From the NCBI GenBank assembly GCA_029287455.1, contig JARFRB010000038.1:30329-94328 (forward strand): a stretch of DNA of 64,000 bases, written 5' to 3'. The stretch is from Pelagibius litoralis (GTDB taxonomy: Bacteria > Pseudomonadota > Alphaproteobacteria > Kiloniellales > DSM-21159). How positions within the stretch are numbered: position 1 is the first letter of the stretch; every line of letters begins with the position of its first letter. The notes under the pieces were generated by a model. It had not been told where the DNA came from. It saw only the letters and a list, made by a program, of their open reading frames with translations, and made no database searches. Positions 9,909-16,478 of this stretch are shown here, piece after piece. The position numbers were made by a program, and so were the translations under genes.

Positions 9909-10044
9909 GGGCGCCGAAAGCTTTTCATGCGGCCATCGCGCCGCTATATCCACAGCGAGACACCGTCACACGGGCGCGCTTCGCGCCGGACATTCCAGCA
10001 ACGCGAATCGGCCAGCAACTCGAATCGGAATAGCGGGGGAAGCT

Positions 10045-11088
10045 ATGGAATACCGCCGACTTGGGCGCAGCGACATATTGGTCAGCGCCGTCTGCCTGGG
10101 CACCATGACCTGGGGGCAGCAGAACACCCAGGACGAGGGCTTCGAGCAGATGGACTATGCCCTGGAGCGCGGAGTGAGTTTCTGGGATACCGCCGAGATG
10201 TACTCGGTGCCGCCGCGCGAGGAGACCTACGGACGGACCGAGGAGATCATCGGGGCCTGGTTCGCCGAGCGCGGCAAGCGCGAGCAGGTCATTCTGGCGA
10301 CCAAGGCGGTCGGGCCGGGCACGCGCTTTCCCTACATCCGCGGCGGCAACGGCGAGCGCTTCAGCCGCGCCGAATTGACCGAAGCGCTGGAGGGCAGCCT
10401 GCGCCGGCTCCACACCGACTACATCGACCTTTACCAGCTCCATTGGCCCGCCCGCTCCACCAACACTTTCGGCCAGCTTGGCTATCTCCACGATCCGGAT
10501 GAGAGCATGGAATCCCTGGCCGAGACGCTCGCCGTGCTGGACGATTTCGTGAAAGCGGGCAAGGTCCGTACCGTGGGGCTGTCGAACGAGACGCCTTGGG
10601 GCACCATGACCTTCATGGCGCTCGCCGAGGCGGGACACGGCCCCAGAATGGTGTCCGTGCAGAACCCTTACAGCCTGCTCAACCGAAGCTTCGAGGCGGG
10701 GATGGCGGAGGTGGCGATCCGCGAGGACTGCGGCCTGCTGGCCTACGCCCCCGTGGCGGCGGGCGTGCTCACCGGAAAGTATCTTGATGGAGCGCGCCCG
10801 GAGGGTGCGCGCCTGACCTTGTTCCCAAGCAATACGCGCTACACCAGCCCCCACGCTCAAGAGGCCACGGCGAGATATGTGGCCCTGGCGCGCGAGCATG
10901 GGCTCGAGCCCGTGGCCATGGCCCACGCCTTCGTCTATTCCAGGCCTTTCCTGACGGCCTCCATTGTCGGGGCCACGACAACGGAGCAGCTTGCCACGGC
11001 GATCGATGCCTTTGGGCTGACGCTGACGCCGGACGTTCTGGAGGGGATCGAGGCGATACACGCCGAGCACACCTACCCCTGTCCCTAA
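10045..11088 (+). CDS. NADP(H)-dependent aldo/keto reductase, Tas-like
   Basis: 347 residues forming a TIM-barrel aldo/keto reductase. It begins MEYRRLGRSDILVSAVCLGTMTWGQQNTQ, typical of the Tas subgroup. The catalytic tetrad is visible: Asp and Tyr in FWDTAEMYSVP, Lys in ILATKAVGPG and His in YQLHWPAR. The C-terminal NADPH pocket motif is ASIVGATTTEQLATAI. The start is supported by GGGGGA just upstream. Tas-like enzymes reduce assorted aldehydes and ketones; the substrate here is unknown. It is monocistronic by position, with flanking gaps of 136 and 86 bp. Confidence 0.9.
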   Translation: MEYRRLGRSDILVSAVCLGTMTWGQQNTQDEGFEQMDYALERGVSFWDTAEMYSVPPREETYGRTEEIIGAWFAERGKREQVILATKAVGPGTRFPYIRGGNGERFSRAELTEALEGSLRRLHTDYIDLYQLHWPARSTNTFGQLGYLHDPDESMESLAETLAVLDDFVKAGKVRTVGLSNETPWGTMTFMALAEAGHGPRMVSVQNPYSLLNRSFEAGMAEVAIREDCGLLAYAPVAAGVLTGKYLDGARPEGARLTLFPSNTRYTSPHAQEATARYVALAREHGLEPVAMAHAFVYSRPFLTASIVGATTTEQLATAIDAFGLTLTPDVLEGIEAIHAEHTYPCP

Positions 11089-11174
11089 GCGATGCACTGA
11101 CGTGGGCTGGCCTGTTTCCCCCTGGCACTGGCCGGGGCTATGCTGAGTGGGCCACAGGCTGTAAAGGAGGGATC

Positions 11175-11744
11175 ATGAGACTCTTCATAGCCCTCGACCT
11201 TCCGGATGACATCAAGGAGCGCCTGGCTGGCATGTCGGGGGGCTTGCCCGGCGCGCGCTGGGTGCCGCCGGAAAACATGCACCTCACCTTGCGCTTCATT
11301 GGCGAGGTGGACAACGCCCAGGCGCGCGACCTGGACGATGCGCTAAGCGCCGTCGATGGAAAAGGGTTCGACTTGACTCTCAAGGGCATCGGCTCCTTTG
11401 GCGAGGCCAACCGCCTGCGCGCCCTTTGGGCTGGAGTGGAGCCCAGCGAGCCGCTTAACCGCCTGCAGGCCAAGGTCGAACAGGCTGCCGTGCGCGCCGG
11501 CCTTCAGGTGGAGCGGCGCAAGTTCAAGCCGCATGTCACCTTGGCCCGGTTCCGCGCCGATCCGCCGGAACTCAAGCTCTCCCACTATCTCAGTCAGCAC
11601 GCCCTGTTTCGCGCCGGCCCTTTCCCGATCCAGGATTTCACCCTTTTCTCCTCCTTCCTCGGATCAGAGGGTGCTCTTTACGAGGCCGAGGCGGTCTATC
11701 CGCTGGAGCGCGTGGCGGTGCCGCCGGAGCGCGAGCGCCTCTAG
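11175..11744 (+). CDS. thpR: RNA 2',3'-cyclic phosphodiesterase (ThpR/LigT)
   Basis: 189 residues of the 2H phosphoesterase superfamily. The two catalytic HxTx motifs are HLTL (about residues 36-39, in WVPPENMHLTLRFIGEV) and HVTL (about 119-122, in RRKFKPHVTLARF). The spacing and the N-terminal MRLFIALDLPDD match ThpR/LigT, which opens 2',3'-cyclic phosphates on RNA ends and can ligate tRNA halves in vitro. AGGAGG lies just ahead of the ATG. The last four bases overlap the end of the convergent EamA transporter gene. Confidence 0.93.
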   Translation: MRLFIALDLPDDIKERLAGMSGGLPGARWVPPENMHLTLRFIGEVDNAQARDLDDALSAVDGKGFDLTLKGIGSFGEANRLRALWAGVEPSEPLNRLQAKVEQAAVRAGLQVERRKFKPHVTLARFRADPPELKLSHYLSQHALFRAGPFPIQDFTLFSSFLGSEGALYEAEAVYPLERVAVPPERERL

Positions 11745-12640
11745 CGCCGCGAGACGCCGCGTTCGCGGTGGAGAATGTAAAGCCCGCTGGCCGCCAGGAT
11801 CGTGGCACCGGTCCAGGTCCAGCCATCGGGAAGCTCGTGCCAGACCAGCCAGCCGATGAGCGCGCCCCAGAGCAGGGTCGAGTACTCGAAGGGGGCGATC
11901 ACCGCGGCTGGTGCGCTGCGGTAGGCCAGCGTCATGAAGTAGGAGCCCGTGCCGCCGACCAGGCCTAGCAGGACGAAGAGGAGAAAGTCCTCCGCGTCCG
12001 GTGTGCGCCATCCGAAGGGCAGCAGCGCGGCGCTGGCGAGGCAGCCGAGCAGGGTCGCGCTCATCATCAGGCTGGCGGTGCTGTTTGAGCGGCTGAGCCG
12101 GCGCGTCAACAGCATCGCGAGGGCATAACAGAATGCCGCGGTGGCGGGGAGCACCGCCGCCCAGGTAAAGGAGTCGCCGCTCGGCCGGACGATAATCAAA
12201 GCCCCCAGGAAGCCGACCGCGACGGCAGCCCAGCGGCGCGGCCCCACCGCCTCCCCAAGAATAGGCACGGATAGCGCGGTTACGAACACCGGGGAAAGAA
12301 AGGCGATCGCGATGGCCTCCGCCAAACCAAGAAAGCGCAAGGCGAAGAAGAAGCTGAAGCCGGCGCCGAGCAGGAAGGCCGCACGCAGCAGATGTAGGCC
12401 CGGCTCGCGCACCCGCAGACTGGCGCGGCCGCCGGATAGCCAAGCTACCGCCAGCACCGGCAGCAAACCGAAAAGGCTACGAAAGAAGACGACTTCGCTG
12501 ATCGGGTAGCCAGCACCCAGCCATTTCGCCAAGGCGTCCAGGATTGTCATGGCGAACATCGCCATTAGCATCGCGAGGATGCCGGTCAGGAGCCGATCGG
12601 GTGCCTGCTGCCCCCTTGGCGATGGGTCCGCTGCTTTCAT
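11741..12640 (-). CDS. EamA/DMT family transporter
   Basis: 299 residues with ten transmembrane helices in two EamA repeats (about 20-150 and 165-290). The first carries AKWLGAGYPISEVVFFRSLFGLLPVL and the second shows GGTGSYFMTLAYRSAPAAVIAPFEYSTLLWGALIGW. The fold is that of drug/metabolite exporters such as RhaT and YdcZ relatives. The ATG at 12640 overlaps the stop of the fructosamine-kinase family gene (ATGA), so this is the third gene of a coupled operon with a phosphatase and a kinase. A role in exporting a sugar-derived product is possible but is inference from position only. Confidence 0.9.
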   Translation of the reverse strand: MKAADPSPRGQQAPDRLLTGILAMLMAMFAMTILDALAKWLGAGYPISEVVFFRSLFGLLPVLAVAWLSGGRASLRVREPGLHLLRAAFLLGAGFSFFFALRFLGLAEAIAIAFLSPVFVTALSVPILGEAVGPRRWAAVAVGFLGALIIVRPSGDSFTWAAVLPATAAFCYALAMLLTRRLSRSNSTASLMMSATLLGCLASAALLPFGWRTPDAEDFLLFVLLGLVGGTGSYFMTLAYRSAPAAVIAPFEYSTLLWGALIGWLVWHELPDGWTWTGATILAASGLYILHRERGVSRR

Positions 12641-13491
12641 GGGACGAAGCGGTCGAGAATTCGGTCGACGGCGCCTGGATAGCTTCCGCCGAACAAGGCG
12701 CTGTGCACGAGCAAGGGGTAGAGGTTGTAGAGGTCACGCCGCTCGTTCCAGAAACCGGGCCACAACCCGGGATCGCAGTCGGTTAGGGACTGATAGCGCT
12801 CGAAGAACGCGGCCCCGAAGGTTCCAAAGAGGGTCGTGAAGGCAAGCTCTACCTCCGGGTGACCGAAGTAGATCGCGGGGTCGATGAAACCCACCGCTTT
12901 GCCCCTCCGCGTTAGGATGTTCCCGCCCCAGAGATCCCCATGCAGCAAGGCCGGGGCCGTTGGCGGGGGAAGGAGACTGTCCAGACGGTCCGCCAAGCGC
13001 TCGAGCCGGGCGAAGGTTGCGCGCGGAAGCCTGCCCCGGTCCAAGGCCAAGCGGCCCGCGTGCAGAAGACGCTGCTCGGCGAAGAACCGCGGCCAGGACT
13101 CCGACGTCGGGTTCGGTTGCGGCAAGCCGCCGATCACCGTGTCCCGCTCCAGCCCGAACACGGGGGCGGTGACGCGGTGGAGCGCCGCCAAGAGCCCCGC
13201 CGCGTGAGCCTCAACCGAGTCATCGATCCTTCCATCGCTCTCGATGTAGTCCATCATCAACACGTCGTCGTCGGCGTGAATCACCTTGGGGACAGGCAGC
13301 TCCGAGGACGTGGCCAGGATTTCCAGCATCCAGGCCTCAAGCTTCAGCCCCTCGCCCCGCTTCACCACGATCCGGCTGCCGTCCGCCAAATCCGCGCGCC
13401 AAACCTCCGCCACGCAGCCGCCGCCCAAGGGTGTCAGGGTCCGGGGCGCGTATCCGGTCGCCGCTTCGATTTGAGAGGCCAGCGGCGTCAT
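12637..13491 (-). CDS. Fructosamine / ketosamine 3-kinase family protein
   Basis: 284 residues with an aminoglycoside-phosphotransferase-like kinase fold. Key sites are the Gly-rich LGGGCVAEVW (22-31), the ATP-binding Lys in IVVKRGEG (Lys44), the catalytic loop HGDLWGGN (184-191) and the metal-binding Asp in FIDPA (Asp204). HGDLW-x-GN is characteristic of FN3K relatives, which phosphorylate sugar adducts on protein lysines so that the adduct falls off. Bacterial homologues studied so far prefer ribulosamines and erythrulosamines. The gene overlaps the LMW phosphatase stop upstream and the transporter start downstream by four bases each. That supports a single protein-deglycation unit. Confidence 0.9.
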   Translation of the reverse strand: MTPLASQIEAATGYAPRTLTPLGGGCVAEVWRADLADGSRIVVKRGEGLKLEAWMLEILATSSELPVPKVIHADDDVLMMDYIESDGRIDDSVEAHAAGLLAALHRVTAPVFGLERDTVIGGLPQPNPTSESWPRFFAEQRLLHAGRLALDRGRLPRATFARLERLADRLDSLLPPPTAPALLHGDLWGGNILTRRGKAVGFIDPAIYFGHPEVELAFTTLFGTFGAAFFERYQSLTDCDPGLWPGFWNERRDLYNLYPLLVHSALFGGSYPGAVDRILDRFVP

Positions 13492-13958
13492 GGTGGTGGC
13501 GCCGCGAGCCTGTCCACCAAGGCGCGCGCGCCGCGCTCCACCATGTCCAAGGCATGGTCGAAGTCGGCGAGATCACCGTAGTAGGGGTCCGGAACGTCCC
13601 CGGCCTGGGGGCCTTCGGCATATTCCATGAAGAGCTTGATCCGGTCTTTCAGAGGCGCGGGGCAGGCGCGGAGCATTTCGCGCCGATGCCCCCGATCCAT
13701 GGCGAGCAGCAGGTCGAAATCCGCGAAGTCACCCTCGGTCAGCTGGCGCGCCCGCTGCGCCGATAAGTCGTAGCCGCGCGCGGCGGCGCGGCGAATCGCG
13801 CGTGCGTCCGGCGGGTCGCCGACATGCCAGCCGCCCAAGCCGGCCGAATCGAGATGAAAGCGGCCGTCGTGTCCGGCTTGCTTTAGCAGCGCGCGCGTTA
13901 CACCTTCAGCGGTGGGCGACCGGCAAATGTTACCAGTGCAAACGAAGAGCAGGCGCAT
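13488..13958 (-). CDS. Low-molecular-weight protein tyrosine phosphatase family
   Basis: 156 residues. The P-loop CTGNICRS (Cys7 nucleophile, Arg13) opens the protein, and the general-acid DPYY motif is at 124-127, so catalysis should be intact. The length fits the family. The ATG at 13958 is chosen because the P-loop must follow directly; the frame continues further upstream without conservation. It heads an operon with a fructosamine-kinase homologue and an EamA transporter. LMW-PTPs next to fructosamine kinases have been linked to dephosphorylating ribulosamine-5-phosphate adducts, giving the kinase its substrate. That is a better contextual guess here than tyrosine-phosphate signalling. 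Confidence 0.9.
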   Translation of the reverse strand: MRLLFVCTGNICRSPTAEGVTRALLKQAGHDGRFHLDSAGLGGWHVGDPPDARAIRRAAARGYDLSAQRARQLTEGDFADFDLLLAMDRGHRREMLRACPAPLKDRIKLFMEYAEGPQAGDVPDPYYGDLADFDHALDMVERGARALVDRLAAPPP

Positions 13959-13997
13959 GATCGATCCTCGCACTTGGCTGGGCGGATAATCGGCAAA

Positions 13998-14741
13998 ATG
14001 AATATCGTGGGCGAAATTCAACTCTCGGTGGACAGTCGAATCGTCATCTTGACAGGCGCCGGGATCTCGCGCGAGTCCGGTCTTGCGACTTTTCGGGATC
14101 CGGACGGCATTTGGGCGCGCGTCCGGATCGAGGACGTGGCCACGCCGGAGGCCTTCGCGCGCGACCCGGAGCGGGTGCATGCCTTCTACAACGCGCGGCG
14201 GAAGGGCTTGCTTGACGCCGCCGTCACGCCCAACGCGGCACACTTGGCTCTGGCGCTGCTCGAGGCGGAATGGCCCGGAGAGGTCTTGCTGGTCACCCAG
14301 AACATCGACGATCTGCATGAGCGGGCGGGAAGCGCCAATCTGATCCATATGCACGGCGAGCTTTTAAAGGCGCGCTGCCTTGCCTGCGGATCCGCGAGCG
14401 CCTGGCGCCAGGAGATGACCGGCGAGAGCCGCTGCCCGAGCTGCGGCGAGACCGGAAGCCTGCGCGTCGATGTGGTCTGGTTCGGTGAGATGCCTTACGA
14501 GATGGCGCGGATCGAGCGCGCGCTGGGGGACTGCGGACTGTTCGTTTCCATCGGCACCTCCGGCAACGTCTATCCGGCCGCCGGCTTCGTCGCCGAGGCG
14601 CATCACCGGGCCGGCGCGCACTGCATGGAGCTGAACTTGGAGCCCAGTGACGGGGCATCACTCTTCGACGCCGCGCGCTACGGCCCCGCGACCGAAGTGG
14701 TGCCGGGCTTCGTCGAAGACTTGTTGAAGGCGGTCCGATGA
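13998..14741 (+). CDS. cobB: NAD-dependent protein deacylase, sirtuin (CobB class III)
   Basis: 247 residues. NAD-binding GAGIS (20-24) and QNID (101-104), catalytic His119 in HMHGEL, and a four-Cys zinc site (127, 130, 146, 149) are all present. Tyr64 and Arg67 in FYNARR match the Tyr/Arg pair that reads the acidic acyl group in SIRT5 and E. coli CobB, so desuccinylase as well as deacetylase activity is likely. The ATG at 13998 is preferred to a TTG at 13974. The gene diverges from the LMW-phosphatase operon 39 bp away, and its stop overlaps the downstream glycosylase-family start by four bases. Confidence 0.92.
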   Translation: MNIVGEIQLSVDSRIVILTGAGISRESGLATFRDPDGIWARVRIEDVATPEAFARDPERVHAFYNARRKGLLDAAVTPNAAHLALALLEAEWPGEVLLVTQNIDDLHERAGSANLIHMHGELLKARCLACGSASAWRQEMTGESRCPSCGETGSLRVDVVWFGEMPYEMARIERALGDCGLFVSIGTSGNVYPAAGFVAEAHHRAGAHCMELNLEPSDGASLFDAARYGPATEVVPGFVEDLLKAVR

Positions 14742-15316
14742 CCCTTGACGCTCTCTTGGCCGAGGCCCGGGCTTGCCGCCACTGCGCGGAGAGTCTTCCC
14801 TTGGGGCCACGGCCGACCTTGCAGGCGGGTCCGCACGCGCGCCTGATGATCATCGGTCAGGCGCCCGGAACCAAGGTGCATGACACGGGCATCCCCTTCA
14901 ACGACCCCTCGGGGGACCGTCTGCGCGATTGGCTGGGGATGGACCGCGCGAGCTTCTACGATCCAGACCGCTTGGCCATCATGCCCATGGGCTTTTGCTA
15001 CCCGGGCCGGAACCCGCGCGGCGGGGACCTGCCCCCAAGGCCCGAATGCGCGCCGCTTTGGCACCCCCGCTTGCTGCCGGCCTTGGGGGCGGTGGAACTG
15101 GTCCTCTTGGTGGGGCTCTATTCCCAAGCCCGCTATCTCGGGGAGAAGCGAAAGAGAACCTTGACCGAGACAGTGCAGGCCTGGCGCGATTACGCGCCCC
15201 GCTTCCTGCCCTTGCCGCACCCAAGCTGGCGAAACAATGCCTGGATCAAGAAAAACCCCTGGTTCGAGGCGGAGCTGCTACCGCACCTGAAGGCGCGCGT
15301 GGGGGATTTGACGTGA
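14738..15316 (+). CDS. Uracil-DNA glycosylase superfamily protein
   Basis: 192 residues. Motif A is IIGQAPGTKVHDTGIPFNDPSGDRLRDWLG (about 37-66) and motif B is LPHPSWRNNAW (about 157-167); both are recognisable uracil-DNA-glycosylase superfamily motifs. The N-terminus (ARACRHCAESLPLGPRP) is similar to the four-Cys iron-sulfur type but keeps only two of the Cys. A further Cys pattern is not evident, so an iron-sulfur cluster is doubtful. Such proteins excise deaminated bases, but this subgroup is poorly characterised and its substrate is uncertain. It is translationally coupled to cobB through an ATGA overlap. Confidence 0.82.
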   Translation: MTLDALLAEARACRHCAESLPLGPRPTLQAGPHARLMIIGQAPGTKVHDTGIPFNDPSGDRLRDWLGMDRASFYDPDRLAIMPMGFCYPGRNPRGGDLPPRPECAPLWHPRLLPALGAVELVLLVGLYSQARYLGEKRKRTLTETVQAWRDYAPRFLPLPHPSWRNNAWIKKNPWFEAELLPHLKARVGDLT

Positions 15317-15355
15317 CGCGCCTGGCGCGCACGTTCAGTCCACTTCCGGGGGAGG

Positions 15356-15949
15356 TTAGAAAATCCCTTCCAAGGCGCCTTTGCGCCGGCGCTCGATGGA
15401 GGGCGCGCCTTCGCCGGTGATCGGCGATCCAACCGCCGAGGCCTCGCGCAAGCGCCGGCTCTCCGCGTTGGCGTCGATGATCTCGCCCGGGGGCGGGTCC
15501 TCCCGCCAGAAAATCAAGGAGTCGATGAAAGTTTCGCTCTCGGAATTGATCTGCGCCGTCTCGCTATCCACCACACGGCGGATATCCGGGTCGGCGTTCC
15601 CCGCTCCCGCGCTCTTCAGCAGAGCCTGTTCGCCGCTCGTCAGATTCTGATTCTCTACCGGCTCCGCAAGCACCACTCCGGCGGAAGCGGCTTGCTTCGG
15701 TTCCGCCCGGAACACGGCCTGACGGGCTTGCTGAGTGGCGGAGCCTTCCTGCGGCCGAACTTGGCCGGGTGCGGGTGGGCGCAAAGCGAAATTCGGCGGC
15801 AATGTCAGCGGCGCGCGCGACACGACCTTGAACTCGTCCGGGGAGTTTTTGCCGAGGCCCAGCTGCTTCTTCGCGTTGTCACTGCAACCGACAAGTGCGG
15901 CCCCAACCAGGACAATCGCACCAGCTCGGACCAGGAATCGTAGAGACAT
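15356..15949 (-). CDS. bamF: DUF3035 lipoprotein, BamF-like outer membrane assembly subunit
   Basis: 197 residues with a lipoprotein signal (LVRAGAIVLVGAALVGC, lipobox LVGC). The mature part begins SDNAKKQLGLGKNSPDEFKVVSRAPLTLPPNF, the DUF3035 signature. In Caulobacter this family is BamF, an alphaproteobacterial accessory lipoprotein of the beta-barrel assembly machinery. The rest is low-complexity and probably extended. The ATG at 15949 lies five bases from the lspA stop, so the lipoprotein gene is directly downstream of the enzyme needed to mature it. The ileS-lspA-bamF order supports the identification. Confidence 0.85.
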   Translation of the reverse strand: MSLRFLVRAGAIVLVGAALVGCSDNAKKQLGLGKNSPDEFKVVSRAPLTLPPNFALRPPAPGQVRPQEGSATQQARQAVFRAEPKQAASAGVVLAEPVENQNLTSGEQALLKSAGAGNADPDIRRVVDSETAQINSESETFIDSLIFWREDPPPGEIIDANAESRRLREASAVGSPITGEGAPSIERRRKGALEGIF

Positions 15950-15954
15950 CAACT

Positions 15955-16467
15955 TTACTCACTCTTCACTTCGGTGGTTATTTTACGCTGATTCGGTCCG
16001 TTAAACAACCCGTCCCAAACAAGCACCACCACCCCACATACGATGAAGCTGTCCGCGACGTTGAAGGCTGGCCAGTGGTATCCCATAGCATGAAAGTCTA
16101 TAAAATCCACTACCCCTGGCTGTGTAAAGCGATCGATCGCGTTGCCCAGCGCCCCGCCCACGATGGCGCCGCCGGCCAGGGCCAGGAGTTTGTCCTTCTG
16201 GCGCGCCACCCAAACCGTCAGGGCGATGGAAACCAGAATCGCGATGCCAGCGAGCAGGTAGGGCTTCCAGGACAGGTCGCTTGCGAGGAAGCTGAAGGCG
16301 ACGCCGCGGTTGAAGGCCAGCACCAGGTTGAAGAAGCCCGTGATCTCGATCACCCGTGGGGGCTGCATGAGGTCGAGGATCAGCCATTTCGTCACTTGAT
16401 CCGCGACGATCACGGCCACCGCGAGCGCGATAGTCCAGGAGAGGTACGAGCTTTCGCGCGCGGCCAT
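15955..16467 (-). CDS. lspA: Lipoprotein signal peptidase (signal peptidase II)
   Basis: 170 residues with four transmembrane helices. The aspartyl protease pair is in GGALGNAIDRF (first catalytic Asp) and FNVADSFI (second Asp). The upstream conserved FNLVLAFNRGVAFSFL block is also present. It cleaves the signal peptide of diacylglyceryl-modified prolipoproteins at the inner membrane. The ATG at 16467, 11 bases past the ileS stop, gives the standard length; a longer frame runs back into ileS but is not conserved. It sits between ileS and bamF in a compact operon. Confidence 0.95.
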   Translation of the reverse strand: MAARESSYLSWTIALAVAVIVADQVTKWLILDLMQPPRVIEITGFFNLVLAFNRGVAFSFLASDLSWKPYLLAGIAILVSIALTVWVARQKDKLLALAGGAIVGGALGNAIDRFTQPGVVDFIDFHAMGYHWPAFNVADSFIVCGVVVLVWDGLFNGPNQRKITTEVKSE

Positions 16468-16478
16468 GGCCAGGTTCC

